From Helicobacteraceae bacterium (lineage in GTDB: Bacteria > Campylobacterota > Campylobacteria > Campylobacterales > Sulfurimonadaceae), in assembly GCA_027023805.1 (NCBI GenBank), contig JALVUF010000059.1, forward strand, positions 1-64,000: a stretch of 64,000 nucleotides of DNA. Direction: 5' to 3'. Each line of letters begins with the position of its first letter. Position 1 is the first letter of the stretch. Positions 55,947 through 64,000 of the stretch are shown piece by piece. Position numbers and translations under genes: made by a program. The notes under the pieces were generated by a model. That model was not told where the DNA came from. It did no database searches and was given only the letters and a program-made list of their open reading frames with translations.

Positions 55947-56932
55947 TGTCAAATATAAAAGCGATAGCACTCTTTAGCGGTGGTTTGGATTCTACCCTTG
56001 CTATGAAATTAGTAATTGATCAAGGAATTGATGTGATTGCATGTAATATAAATACCGGCTTTGGAGCAACAAAAGATAGACAAGAGCATATGCAAAGCAT
56101 GTGTAAACAAGTCGGTGCAAAACTGCGTATTGTAGATATTCAAGATGAATACCTGCAAGATGTGTTGTTTTCTCCAAAATATGGATACGGGAAACATTTT
56201 AATCCATGCATCGACTGTCATGCCAAGATGTTTGAGGTAGCCAAGCGCATAATGAAAGATGAGGGGGCTAGTTTTCTAATCAGTGGAGAGGTACTGGGAC
56301 AACGCCCGATGAGCCAAAATAAAGATGCCCTGCAAACTGTTTTAAATGAGAGTAACTGCGACGGATTGTTGCTTAGACCAATGTCTGCCAAGCTTTTAGA
56401 ACCTACTATTGCCGAAAGAGAGGGACTAATTGACAGAGAAAAACTCGAAGGTATCATGGGCAGAAGCCGCAAAAGGCAGATGGAGTTGGCAAAAGAGATA
56501 GGATTGAGTGATTTTGAAAGCCCGGGAGGAGGATGTTTGCTCACCGATGAAAATTTTTCTAAAAAAATAAGAGATTTTATAGCATATGATACATTTGAAA
56601 AAAAGGATATCATTGTATTAAAATATGGTCGTCATTTACGTTTACCGGAGGGTGCAAAATTAGTTGTCGGCCGCAATAGGGAGGAGAATGACAAGATTCA
56701 GGCTATATCAAATGATAAATTTTTGCATATAAAAATTGAAGATATCGCAGGTCCTCATGCGCTGCTTAGCAAAAATGCAACACAAAATGATAGAAACTTA
56801 GCGGCGCGCATTGTGCTTACCTACTGTAAAACAGACAAAGATGCCGTTTACGACATATCGATGGATGATATACATGTCAAAGCATCTGCTCTAATATCGC
56901 GAAGCGAAATCGAACCTTTTACCATTTTGTAA
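55946..56932 (+). CDS. PP-loop ATPase, tRNA thiolase-like
   Basis: 328 residues. LFSGGLDSTLAMKL is the PP-loop of N-type ATP pyrophosphatases. NPCIDCHAKMF holds a conserved Cys pair and ESPGGGCLLTDENFS another Cys. The N-terminal half resembles MnmA/ThiI-type sulfur transfer enzymes; database names often say argininosuccinate synthase domain protein, but catalytic residues for that are not seen. It is likely a tRNA-modifying enzyme. It follows dnaG as in Helicobacter and Campylobacter. Confidence 0.78.
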   Translation: MSNIKAIALFSGGLDSTLAMKLVIDQGIDVIACNINTGFGATKDRQEHMQSMCKQVGAKLRIVDIQDEYLQDVLFSPKYGYGKHFNPCIDCHAKMFEVAKRIMKDEGASFLISGEVLGQRPMSQNKDALQTVLNESNCDGLLLRPMSAKLLEPTIAEREGLIDREKLEGIMGRSRKRQMELAKEIGLSDFESPGGGCLLTDENFSKKIRDFIAYDTFEKKDIIVLKYGRHLRLPEGAKLVVGRNREENDKIQAISNDKFLHIKIEDIAGPHALLSKNATQNDRNLAARIVLTYCKTDKDAVYDISMDDIHVKASALISRSEIEPFTIL

Positions 56933-56968
56933 GCAAGTAGTATATATACTAGCGGCAAAGGAGATAAA

Positions 56969-57391
56969 ATGGCAGGCGTGAGATTTAGCTTTAATGACAT
57001 TATCCCGCTTATAACGCTTAATATCGGATTTGCAAAGAGAATTGATGATAATAGAGCTGAGAGCATGAGTATTTTATACTGCAATTTTGCAGATTTTTCA
57101 CAAGAGTTGATAAGTAGCAGTCTGGAGCAGTTTTTAAGACTCTCTGACGCAGTTGTAAATTACGAAAATCATTATTTTTTTCTTTTGCCATATACTGATA
57201 AATATGGCGCTATGATTGTAAAAGATATGTTTGAAGAATTTTTTGCCATTTACATAGAATCGTATATTACAAGCTACCCGATAGATGGAGAAAACGCCTT
57301 TGAGCTTCTTGAAGATATACAAACAATGGTAAGTAAAAATTTCTCCGCTGATTTGTTATTTTTAGATAAAGAAAGACTTATCGGGAATTAA
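56969..57391 (+). CDS. Degenerate GGDEF-like protein
   Basis: 140 residues, no named family recognised. The stretch RLSDAVVNYENHYFFLLPYTDKYGAMIVKDMF (seen in parts: LSDAVVNYE, HYFFLLPYTD) follows the pattern of GGDEF domains (SD-x-x-x-x-y-GGDEF-x-x-x-LP-x-T), but the catalytic motif reads YENHYF. It therefore cannot make cyclic di-GMP and could be a binding or structural relic. AAAGGAGATAAA precedes the ATG. The end overlaps the convergent SPOR-like gene by 14 bp. Confidence 0.5.
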   Translation: MAGVRFSFNDIIPLITLNIGFAKRIDDNRAESMSILYCNFADFSQELISSSLEQFLRLSDAVVNYENHYFFLLPYTDKYGAMIVKDMFEEFFAIYIESYITSYPIDGENAFELLEDIQTMVSKNFSADLLFLDKERLIGN

Positions 57392-57944
57392 ATTTATAAT
57401 ATTTTGAATGTCTATAAAATTTTATGGCAGATGCTATTTCAGACTCTCTTAATTGCTGTTTTGTACATACTGGTGCGTGCTTTTTAACAGCTGGATTTTG
57501 TATATTTTGCGCTTTTGTTTGTGTAAGGGATTTTGTATTTATCCGCAGAGAAACTGTATTGGCTGTTATTTGCATAATTTGTGAAAAGGGTATTTTTTTA
57601 ATCTTTTTTGGTTTTAATAGGGCACTTTTCCTAGCTTCTGCCAAATTGTATTTTTTGTATTTTTTTGGAATATATCCTGAGGTTACAAAAGCATTTTTTG
57701 ATAAACAGGTTTGAAAAAAATGCTTTGCATTAACGGCAGTCGTAGCATTTTTAAATTTACCCAGCCATACTTTTTCATACCCGTTTTGGTTTATTATGTG
57801 ATAATTTTTATAACATTTTTTTGTTTTACTTAAAAACTGTTTTGTTAAAGATGATGGATGTTTTACAGCAATAACCTGCACCCAAAAGGGTGCTTTAGCA
57901 TGTGCTAGAACAATTGTAAGTAAAATAAGTAAAATTGTTTTCAT
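57378..57944 (-). CDS. Exported SPOR-like protein
   Basis: 188 residues with a signal peptide (about 1-16, ending AHAKA). Residues 19-90 (FWVQVIAVKHPSS, VWLGKFKNATTAV) fit a SPOR-like ferredoxin fold, which in other proteins binds denuded peptidoglycan. The remainder is Lys-rich and probably flexible, with an isolated Cys near the end (HAPVCTKQQL). A similar N-terminal domain occurs in the ankyrin protein at 61 kb. Function otherwise unknown. Confidence 0.5.
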   Translation of the reverse strand: MKTILLILLTIVLAHAKAPFWVQVIAVKHPSSLTKQFLSKTKKCYKNYHIINQNGYEKVWLGKFKNATTAVNAKHFFQTCLSKNAFVTSGYIPKKYKKYNLAEARKSALLKPKKIKKIPFSQIMQITANTVSLRINTKSLTQTKAQNIQNPAVKKHAPVCTKQQLRESEIASAIKFYRHSKYYKFNSR

Positions 57945-57973
57945 ATAAACTAAATCGGCTAAACTATTTTTTT

Positions 57974-59659
57974 TTAAAGTTCAGTTTTTAAAGCCGCTCC
58001 GTTTGATGCATTTGATACAAGCAAACTGTATCTCTTTAGCCATTTGGATCTGATCTCTTTTTTATGCGGAACAAATTTTTCACGCCTTTTTTCGAGTATT
58101 TCATCACTGACGTTTAGATTAAGAATATGAGCATCAATATCAAACTCTATTTCATCTCCATCTTCTACCAGTCCAATTACTCCACCCTCAGCCGCTTCAG
58201 GCGAAACATGTCCTATGCTGGCACCGTGCGTAGCACCTGAAAAACGCCCATCTGTGATGAGGGCGACTTTCTCTCCTAACCCCATACCCTGAATTAAAGC
58301 CGTCGGTGCTAACATCTCCTGCATTCCGGGACCTCCTTTTGGTCCTTCATAGCGTATTACCACGACGTTGCCGGCTTTTACTTTATGAGCCATGATGCCG
58401 TCTATGGCTTCTTGTTGAGAGTTAAAGCATATTGCAGTGCCTTTAAAACTCCGCATTTGCGTAATTACTCCGGCAGCTTTGATAACCGCTCCCTCTTGTG
58501 CCAAGTTACCAAACAGTATCGCAAGACCTCCAACTTGAGAAAAAGCATTTTCATTGGTATGGATAATCGATAAATCTTTAATAACAGCATCTTTAATACG
58601 TTCACCGATAGTTTCACCCGTTACCGTTAAGGCGTCTGTTTGTAAAGCAGTTCCTCGTCTGCTTATCTCTTTCATGACCGCATTTACTCCGCCGGCTTTG
58701 TCTATATCCTCCATGTGTATCGTTGCAAGGGATGGAGAGATTTTAGCGATATTTGCTACATGTTCTGCTATATCGTTAATCTGGCTAATATTAAAATCCA
58801 CTTCAGCATCTTTGGCAATTGAGAGCATATGCAAAACCGTATTTGTGCTGCCTCCCATGGCCATATCTACTACAAAAGCATTGTGAATCGCTTTTTCATT
58901 TAAAATATTTCGTATATTCCATTTTTTATCTTCTGATTTTGCCATCTCTACTATACGCTTAGCGGCTGTTTTTACCATCTCTATACGTTGGGGGGTCATA
59001 GCCGGTACGGTTCCGTTTCCAGGCAGTGCAACACCCATAGCCTCACACAGTGTATTCATAGAATTTGCGGTAAACATTCCAGAACAGCTTCCCCCGCTAG
59101 GACAAGCTTCGCATTCTATCTCATATAGCTCACTATCGCTCATATTACCCTCGGCATGTTGCCCGACAGCCTCAAAGGCAGTTGAGAGATCAATAGGCGT
59201 TCCATCTTTTTTGTGTCCGGCTCTCATCGGTCCGCCTGAGACAAAGATGGTTGGAACATTAACTCTAAGCGCACCCATAAGCATACCCGGAACAATTTTG
59301 TCGCAGTTTGGGATACAAATCATAGCATCTAGCTTATGCGCATTCATGACAGTTTCTATACTGTCAGCTATTAGCTCTCTTGAAGGTAAAGAGTACAACA
59401 TTCCATCATGCCCCATGGCTATGCCGTCATCAACTCCTATGGTATTAAACTCAAAAGGAATGCCGCCTGCTTCTTTGATGGCATCTTTTACGATACGACC
59501 GTATTCCTGTAGAAAAAAATGTCCAGGTATAATATCTATATAAGAGTTTGCAACGCCAATGAACGGCTTATCAAAATCTTCATCTTTTAACCCTGTCGCA
59601 CGTAGTAGTGAGCGGTGAGGGGTTCTGTCAAATCCTTTTTTTATCATATCGCTTCGCAT
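57974..59659 (-). CDS. ilvD: Dihydroxy-acid dehydratase
   Basis: 561 residues from the ATG at 59659, behind AAAAAAAGGATTTAT; the track begins 10 codons earlier. [12 protein letters not shown] and [17 protein letters not shown] hold the iron-sulfur cluster cysteines and [11 protein letters not shown] the C-terminal catalytic block. It makes the 2-keto acids of isoleucine and valine (and pantothenate) synthesis. A strong inverted repeat lies in its leader. Confidence 0.96.
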   Translation of the reverse strand: MRSDMIKKGFDRTPHRSLLRATGLKDEDFDKPFIGVANSYIDIIPGHFFLQEYGRIVKDAIKEAGGIPFEFNTIGVDDGIAMGHDGMLYSLPSRELIADSIETVMNAHKLDAMICIPNCDKIVPGMLMGALRVNVPTIFVSGGPMRAGHKKDGTPIDLSTAFEAVGQHAEGNMSDSELYEIECEACPSGGSCSGMFTANSMNTLCEAMGVALPGNGTVPAMTPQRIEMVKTAAKRIVEMAKSEDKKWNIRNILNEKAIHNAFVVDMAMGGSTNTVLHMLSIAKDAEVDFNISQINDIAEHVANIAKISPSLATIHMEDIDKAGGVNAVMKEISRRGTALQTDALTVTGETIGERIKDAVIKDLSIIHTNENAFSQVGGLAILFGNLAQEGAVIKAAGVITQMRSFKGTAICFNSQQEAIDGIMAHKVKAGNVVVIRYEGPKGGPGMQEMLAPTALIQGMGLGEKVALITDGRFSGATHGASIGHVSPEAAEGGVIGLVEDGDEIEFDIDAHILNLNVSDEILEKRREKFVPHKKEIRSKWLKRYSLLVSNASNGAALKTEL

Positions 59660-59682
59660 ATAAATCCTTTTTTTCTGGTGCC

Positions 59683-59721
59683 TTGCCAATCATATTGAAG
59701 AAAGTTCATTATGATTGGCAA
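59683..59721 (-). promoter_or_regulatory. Strong hairpin in the ilvD leader
   Basis: TTGCCAATCATA and TATGATTGGCAA form a perfect 12-bp inverted repeat. Inside, after one mismatch, TGAA and TTCA pair across GAAAG, so the whole element folds into about 16 pairs. It starts 24 bp upstream of the ilvD ATG. No T-run follows on either strand, so it is not a simple terminator; it could be a dimer operator or an RNA control element. Confidence 0.5.
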
Positions 59722-59833
59722 TAATCAGTTGATATTTTGCCGTGATTATATCATTTTTAAAAAATATTACAAAAACTCTTTACATAAATCCTTTTTTTCG
59801 ATATACTTCCGACCCTATATCATAGATATATAT

Positions 59834-59908
<75 letters not shown>

Positions 59909-59931
59909 TAATAATTTAAGACACAAAATCT

Positions 59932-60018
59932 GCCCGGATGGCGAAATCGGTAGACGCAAGGGACTTAAAATCCCTCGGTGGCAACACTGTGCCGGTTCAA
60001 GTCCGGCTCCGGGCACCA
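59932..60018 (+). tRNA. tRNA-Leu (TAA)
   Basis: Acceptor GCCCGGA/TCCGGGC, anticodon loop CTTAAAA giving TAA, a long variable arm (CGGTGGCAACACTGTGCCG region) typical of class II tRNAs, encoded CCA. Confidence 0.95.
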
Positions 60019-60040
60019 TGAATAATAATAAAAGCGAACT

Positions 60041-60114
60041 GGTGCCATCGCCAAGTGGTAAGGCCGAAGCCTGCAAAGCTTCTATCCCCAGTTCAAATCT
60101 GGGTGGCACCTCCA
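60041..60114 (+). tRNA. tRNA-Cys (GCA)
   Basis: Acceptor GGTGCCA/TGGCACC, anticodon loop CTGCAAA on GAAGC/GCTTC, T-loop TTCAAAT, discriminator T, encoded CCA. Confidence 0.95.
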
Positions 60115-60137
60115 TCGTTTTATCTCATCATATTAGT

Positions 60138-60227
60138 GGACAGGTGGCAGAGCTTGGTTGAATGCACTGGTCTTGAAAACCAGCGAGGGTCATACCTCCG
60201 TGGGTTCGAATCCCACCCTGTCCACCA
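60138..60227 (+). tRNA. tRNA-Ser (TGA)
   Basis: Acceptor GGACAGG/CCTGTCC, anticodon loop CTTGAAA on CTGGT/ACCAG, long variable arm, GGTTCGAATCC T-arm, encoded CCA. Confidence 0.95.
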
Positions 60228-60248
60228 TAAATATTAAAAATCAATTGC

Positions 60249-60339
60249 GGACAGATGGGTGAGTTGGCTGAAACCACATCCCTGCTAAGGATGCGTACTG
60301 GTAACGGTACCGAGGGTTCGAATCCCTCTCTGTCCACCA
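60249..60339 (+). tRNA. tRNA-Ser (GCT)
   Basis: Acceptor GGACAGA/TCTGTCC, anticodon loop CTGCTAA on CATCC/GGATG, long variable arm (GTACTGGTAACGGTAC), encoded CCA. Confidence 0.95.
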
Positions 60340-60350
60340 TAAAAACAGAT

Positions 60351-60425
60351 TCCGGATTAGCTCAGCGGTAGAGTAGGTGACTGTTAATCACTTGGTCACT
60401 GGTTCGAATCCAGTATCCGGAGCCA
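60351..60425 (+). tRNA. tRNA-Asn (GTT)
   Basis: Acceptor TCCGGAT/ATCCGGA, anticodon loop CTGTTAA on GTGA/TCAC, T-arm CTGGTTCGAATCCAG, encoded CCA. Last of the six; remnant-like sequence follows. Confidence 0.95.
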
Positions 60426-60910
60426 CTTTAAAACCTTCAAAATCCCCTAAAATACGGTATCTTTAAAAATTAAGAAATAAATTTTCTAACTTTTTTCTAA
60501 CCACACAATGTTAAACTTTATAATATTTCTTACGAAAAACTGCTGAATTTAACTCCACCGTTGATACTTCGTCACTGGACGAATCACAAGAGTCGTCTTG
60601 ACAGGGATAAATTCTTTTAAAATCTTGTCAAAATCAAATTCTACTTCTTCGTTCATTATCAATCCTTGATAGTATTTTTCAAGCCGGCGCGGCATTTCTA
60701 ACGCTCCTCTGAGTTTTCTTTTTGTGGATCGGGTCTTTTTTGACCTTATTCCATTTGTCATATTTTTTCATATTGTCCATTTAAAATCTTTTTTATGGGT
60801 GAAGTTTTGATATTGTAGGCTTTAATGTGTTTTAGCTTTTTTAATTTTGCGGACATGATAGACCATGCCTGTGACATGGTTTATATTCTTGCATTTTGTT
60901 TTTACCAGAA
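60426..60910. other. Low-content region after the tRNA cluster
   Basis: About 480 bp between tRNA-Asn and the promoter of the ankyrin gene. It contains the small minus-strand frames listed separately, T-rich sequence at 60480-60500, and a small inverted repeat ACCATG-N7-CATGGT at 60862-60880. No integrase, RNA gene or direct repeat of the tRNA end was found by eye. Confidence 0.5.
60549..60780 (-). pseudogene. Broken small ORF pair after tRNA-Asn
   Basis: Two overlapping minus-strand frames. The first begins ATG at 60780 and reads MDNMKKYDKWNKVKKDPIHK, stopping at 60679. The second (ORF track 60549..60761, possible start MPRRLEKYYQGL) reads on to NEEVEFDFDKILKEFIPVK and ends KYQRWS. The first fragment reminds me of N-termini of PemK/MazF-type toxin genes, but too little remains to call it. 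A frameshift between the two frames would join them. Both may be non-functional. Confidence 0.3.
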
Positions 60911-60912
60911 TT

Positions 60913-60921
60913 TGATATAAT
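60913..60921 (+). promoter_or_regulatory. Extended -10 of the ankyrin-protein gene
   Basis: TGATATAAT (TG-N-TATAAT), 45 bp before the ATG at 60966, with AAAAGGTGGCAG as ribosome site. Confidence 0.55.
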
Positions 60922-60965
60922 GATGCTTTAATAATATTCTTAATTTATTAACCAAAAGGTGGCAG

Positions 60966-62114
60966 ATGAGACGTTTTGCTTTTTTGATAACAGGTTTGCT
61001 TGTGATGGCTACCTTGCTTGATGCGAAGTATTTTACCGAGATACGGGTTGGAGCATTCGTAACAAAATTACAGGCTAAAACCGCTTTAAATAAATTGCGA
61101 GATATCATTAGCGGTGATAAGACGTTACATGTATTGGCGCACAAGTGGCATTTTAAGAGTACATATCGTATGTCTGGTAAATATTATGTAACCGTTGTAA
61201 AGCCATTTAATACCTCACCGATTTTGACAAGTGTATTGCATGCACTGCAGCGATATTATAAAAGTAGTTACCCTGAACGAATTTACAATAAAACATTGAT
61301 ACAACCGGTGCTAAAAGCAACTAAGAAGCCAAAAGTACATAAGCGTTTGCCGGCTGTACTTCAGCCGACACCTACCATTGAGCCGATAATTCACAAAAAT
61401 GCACCAAAAAAGCAGGAAACAATAAAATTTTTAAAAATGCCCACAATAATCTCTAAAAAAAATAGCATTATCAAACAAGCTAAAAATGCACGAGAGGTAA
61501 AACACTTTAAAGCTCAACCAACGACTCACATCACATTAAGCAAAAAAAAGCAATTATTTAAAGCTATAGCAGATAACAATATTACAAAACTCACAAAGCT
61601 TTTATCTGAGGGTGTGGACGTAAATGCCAAAAATAGATACAGGCAGACTCCTCTTATAGCAGCGGCACCACACGGCAGCCTGGAAGTGATTAAACTTTTA
61701 ATCTTACATGGTGCAAATATACATAGCAGGGATTTTTTTCATAATACACCGTTATATAATGCCTCCGCTACCAATAGTGTTAAAGTGATAAAGTTTCTTA
61801 TCTCACATGGTGCAAATATACATGCAAAAAATTATAACGGCTCTACTGCCGTCTTTAATGCGGCTTTTGGGGGAAATTTAAAAGTTTTAAAATTTTTAAT
61901 GTTACAAGGCGTTAATATTCATGCAAAGGATGACAATGGAGATACACCTTTGTTTTGGGCAGCATCAAACGGGCAGTTGTCTGTTGTAAAATTCCTAATC
62001 TCACAAGGCGCTAAGATAAAACTGCTAAACAAGTATGGAGCAACACCGCCTGATCTTGCACAGGCAAATAACCATCAAAAGGTTTTAAGCTATCTGATAA
62101 ATCATGCTAACTAA
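60966..62114 (+). CDS. Exported SPOR-like/ankyrin-repeat protein
   Basis: 382 residues. Signal peptide about 1-20 (FLITGLLVMATLLDAK). Residues 21-110 form a SPOR-like domain (YFTEIRVGAFVTKLQAK, KYYVTVVKPF). A Lys/Pro-rich linker spans 115-195. Residues about 198-382 are six ankyrin repeats (e.g. RQTPLIAAAPHGSLEVIKLL, GDTPLFWAASNGQLSVVKFL). The layout suggests peptidoglycan binding plus periplasmic protein binding. No phospholipase or catalase partner gene, common for periplasmic ankyrins, is adjacent. A CRP/FNR regulator follows on the same strand with its own promoter. Confidence 0.7.
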   Translation: MRRFAFLITGLLVMATLLDAKYFTEIRVGAFVTKLQAKTALNKLRDIISGDKTLHVLAHKWHFKSTYRMSGKYYVTVVKPFNTSPILTSVLHALQRYYKSSYPERIYNKTLIQPVLKATKKPKVHKRLPAVLQPTPTIEPIIHKNAPKKQETIKFLKMPTIISKKNSIIKQAKNAREVKHFKAQPTTHITLSKKKQLFKAIADNNITKLTKLLSEGVDVNAKNRYRQTPLIAAAPHGSLEVIKLLILHGANIHSRDFFHNTPLYNASATNSVKVIKFLISHGANIHAKNYNGSTAVFNAAFGGNLKVLKFLMLQGVNIHAKDDNGDTPLFWAASNGQLSVVKFLISQGAKIKLLNKYGATPPDLAQANNHQKVLSYLINHAN

Positions 62115-62152
62115 TAAAGCTATTTATTTAACATAAGGTTTTGCCATCCGTA

Positions 62153-62161
62153 TGATATAAT
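62153..62161 (+). promoter_or_regulatory. Extended -10 of the second CRP/FNR-type gene
   Basis: TGATATAAT (TG-N-TATAAT), 24 bp before the ATG at 62185, with AAAAAGGAAC between. Confidence 0.55.
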
Positions 62162-62184
62162 GCAAGCAAAAAGGAACAAACCGT

Positions 62185-62895
62185 ATGGGGCATGATGCGA
62201 TTTTCTATGCACTAAAATCTTCACTAATTTTTAAAAATATGCAACATAAAGATTTGATGACAGTATCTAACTCTTTTGAAAAATTTAATTACCAAAAACG
62301 AGAAGTAATTGACTATGCCCAAACAGACAAATATTTTTTTGTAGTTACAGCAGGTAAAATTAAGATGACGAAGATGGATATAAAAAGCGGCAAAACATTA
62401 GCTCTTTTTTTAAATTGCAAGGGTGACGTGTTTGATATATTGCCGCTGCTTGACGGCAGGGAGCATGATGTTGAGTTTGTGGTTGTTGAGTCTGCCGATG
62501 TTTTAAAAATAGATATTAAACTGATGCGACAATATATCAGACAGTACAATGAATTAAACAGAGCTTTTTTCTCATATTTGGCATCTAAAATCAAAGAGCT
62601 GGAAGAGTTTAGTGAAAATATTGTGTTTTATGACACTAAGACAAGGCTGGCAAAGCTTATCTTGCGGGGAATTAACAATGGATATTTAAAAGAAGAGGAG
62701 CCGATACCGGTTGAGCTTGTCGGCGATTTAACGCATGAGAGCATGGCTGAACTTATAGGTTCAGTACGATCTATTGTCACTACTGAAATCTCAAACCTGA
62801 AAAAAGAGGGAATACTCATAGCCAAAAAAGGAAAATTGGCAATAAAAGATCTAGAAAAGCTTTTAAAAGCATGCACCATTTTTAAAAAAGATTAA
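62185..62895 (+). CDS. CRP/FNR-family transcription regulator, paralog 2
   Basis: 236 residues, clearly paralogous to the protein at 49.3 kb: IDYAQTDKYFFVVTAGKIKMTKMD, CKGDVFDILPLLDGREHDVEF and LTHESMAELIGSVRSIVTTEISNL (parts quoted) correspond block by block. The recognition helices differ by one residue in the visible part (SVRSIVTTE against SVRSVVTTE), so the two may bind similar sites. It also lacks an N-terminal Cys cluster. The transcript probably ends at the hairpin at 62916. Confidence 0.82.
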   Translation: MGHDAIFYALKSSLIFKNMQHKDLMTVSNSFEKFNYQKREVIDYAQTDKYFFVVTAGKIKMTKMDIKSGKTLALFLNCKGDVFDILPLLDGREHDVEFVVVESADVLKIDIKLMRQYIRQYNELNRAFFSYLASKIKELEEFSENIVFYDTKTRLAKLILRGINNGYLKEEEPIPVELVGDLTHESMAELIGSVRSIVTTEISNLKKEGILIAKKGKLAIKDLEKLLKACTIFKKD

Positions 62896-62915
62896 TAAAT
62901 CGGTATTATATTTAT

Positions 62916-62950
62916 ATAGCAAGTTCAAAAAAGTTTGCTATTTATTATTT
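62916..62950 (+). terminator. Intrinsic terminator after CRP/FNR paralog 2
   Basis: ATAGCAA and TTGCTAT form a 7-bp stem with a G-T pair inside, followed by TTTATTATTTTT. It precedes the -10 box of the malic enzyme gene. Confidence 0.6.
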
Positions 62951-62955
62951 TTGTA

Positions 62956-62961
62956 TATAAT
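62956..62961 (+). promoter_or_regulatory. -10 box of the malic enzyme gene
   Basis: TATAAT, 29 bp before the ATG at 62991. Confidence 0.45.
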
Positions 62962-62990
62962 AGGAGATAAACAATAATAAGGGAGAATAG

Positions 62991-64000
62991 ATGAGTAATT
63001 TTAAGCAAGAATCGCTAGACTATCACAAGGCACAAAGTGAATTTGACACAAACGGAAAGACCGGCACACTTTTAACTAAAAGTTGCAATACGGAAAAAGA
63101 GTTGGCCATGGCATATAGCCCCGGTGTTGCTTACCCATGTCTTGAAATTGAAAAAGATATCGATAAGGCGTATGATTACACAAATAAGGGAAATTTAGTT
63201 GCCGTGGTAACTGACGGTACAGCTGTTTTGGGTCTTGGAGATATCGGTCACTTAGCAGGTAAACCCGTTATGGAGGGGAAAGGTGTTTTATTTAAAGCTT
63301 TTGCAAATGTTGATGCCGTTGATATTGAGTTAAATACAAAAGATACGGAAGAGATTATACAAATTGTTGCTGCGATGGCAGATAGTTTCGGCGGTGTTAA
63401 TCTTGAAGATATTTCAGCTCCTAGATGTTTTGAGATTGAAGACAGATTAAAAGAGATATGCAATGTACCTGTGTTTCATGATGACCAGCATGGAACCGCC
63501 GTCATTACAACCGCAGGGCTTATTAATGTCTTACAGATGAGCGGTAAAGAGGCCAAAGATTTAAAAGTTGTTGTAATTGGTGCGGGAGCATCAGGGATAG
63601 CATGTTCTAGGATGTATAAACTTTTAGGAGTTAAAAACATTACTATGCTTGATTCAAAAGGGGTTATTCATAGCGGCAGAGATGATCTTAACAAATACAA
63701 GCAGGAGTTTGCATTTGATACACCCGATAGAACATTAGATGATGCGATTAAAGGAGCAGATATGATTCTTGGTTTATCAAAACCGGGTTTAATCTCGCCT
63801 GAACAGGTAAAAACCATGAGTGATACTACGCCTATTATCTTTGCATGTGCAAATCCTACGCCTGAGATTATGCCGTCTATCGCAAAAGAAGCTAGGCCGG
63901 ATCTTATTATCGGCACAGGCAGAAGCGATTTTGCAAATCAGGTAAATAATGTACTTGGTTTCCCTCAAATTTTTCGCGGCGCACTAGATGTTAGAGCTAC
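62991..64000 (+). CDS. Malic enzyme, short form (3' end outside window)
   Basis: Absent from the ORF track because no stop lies in the window; translated by hand for 336 codons. The ATG is behind AAGGGAGAATAG. MAYSPGVAYPCLEI and TDGTAVLGLGDIG are the active-site blocks, FHDDQHGTAVI the metal site, and VVIGAGASGIACSRM the NAD(P)-binding Rossmann motif. It decarboxylates malate to pyruvate with reduction of NAD(P). The short form without phosphotransacetylase tail ends near residue 420, so about 80 residues are missing; whether a PTA-like tail follows cannot be seen. Confidence 0.93.
   Translation, partial: MSNFKQESLDYHKAQSEFDTNGKTGTLLTKSCNTEKELAMAYSPGVAYPCLEIEKDIDKAYDYTNKGNLVAVVTDGTAVLGLGDIGHLAGKPVMEGKGVLFKAFANVDAVDIELNTKDTEEIIQIVAAMADSFGGVNLEDISAPRCFEIEDRLKEICNVPVFHDDQHGTAVITTAGLINVLQMSGKEAKDLKVVVIGAGASGIACSRMYKLLGVKNITMLDSKGVIHSGRDDLNKYKQEFAFDTPDRTLDDAIKGADMILGLSKPGLISPEQVKTMSDTTPIIFACANPTPEIMPSIAKEARPDLIIGTGRSDFANQVNNVLGFPQIFRGALDVRA

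Noticed and set aside
58554-59543. Plus-strand ORFs 58554..58886 and 59211..59543
   Set aside because: Antisense shadows of ilvD, with no ribosome site or family.

Overview
The window looks like a stretch of chromosome from a free-living member of the Campylobacterota (Epsilonproteobacteria), most likely a Sulfurimonas- or Sulfuricurvum-like sulfur or hydrogen oxidiser. The reasons are the low GC content by eye, dense genes with short overlaps, TATAAT-type -10 boxes with weak or absent -35 boxes, LPP20- and CsgG-type lipoproteins, a DUF4492-cydAB cluster, and gene orders such as purE-DUF3972-glyQ and gltX-(SurA-like)-accC-accB that I recall from Campylobacter and relatives. The genus is an inference. 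No insertion sequence, prophage or CRISPR array is visible.

Layout. 1-3.2 kb: a siroheme nitrite/sulfite reductase that runs off the left edge, divergent from a membrane-anchored globin sensor behind an FNR-type promoter, then chorismate mutase and a nitroreductase. 3.3-9.5 kb: tRNA-Ser, a glucokinase overlapping a 1057-residue homolog of the alpha/beta subunits of phosphorylase kinase (GH15-like), an HdeD-like protein and an NRAMP-like transporter. 9.6-14.8 kb: a phasin-like coiled coil with a UbiB-type kinase, then kdsD, an RluB-like pseudouridine synthase, YjbQ and rarA in tight succession. 14.8-23.5 kb: rplT/rpmI, a truncated hemoglobin, a PHP phosphatase, a CheZ-like phosphatase, a U32 protein, purE-DUF3972-glyQ, recD2 and tRNA-Arg. 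23.6-28.2 kb: a copper islet (ArsR fragment, two Met/Cys-rich peptides, multicopper oxidase, CopB, DUF4396, and a decayed gene). 28.3-35.5 kb: an MltC-like transglycosylase, DUF4492-cydA-cydB plus an untracked 58-residue membrane peptide, ribA, hemB-argF. 35.4-42 kb: gltX, a SurA-like chaperone, accC-accB, a deoxycytidylate deaminase and asnB. 42-49 kb: CsgG/LPP20 lipoproteins, a NIT-domain chemoreceptor, purT, a D-2-hydroxyacid dehydrogenase and an AEC transporter. 49-57.4 kb: a CRP/FNR regulator, a repeat-built membrane protein, a soluble-looking fumarate reductase-type AB pair, a PAS protein, YajQ, dnaG, a thiolase-like protein and a GGDEF-like protein. 57.4-64 kb: a SPOR-like secreted protein, ilvD with a strong leader hairpin, six tRNAs, remnant sequence, a secreted SPOR-ankyrin protein, a second CRP/FNR paralog and a malic enzyme cut by the right edge.

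How it fits together. Several parts deal with oxygen, nitrogen oxides and metals: two globins, the siroheme reductase, cytochrome bd, a NIT chemoreceptor, two CRP/FNR paralogs and an FNR-type site centred near -41 of a predicted start. The most unusual items are the full-length phosphorylase-kinase-like protein paired with glucokinase, the Met/Cys-rich peptides beside CopAB, the globin/4-TM fusion, the anchorless fumarate reductase pair with Gln where covalent-FAD enzymes have His, and an over-represented palindrome TACATGTA (15 copies counted by eye).
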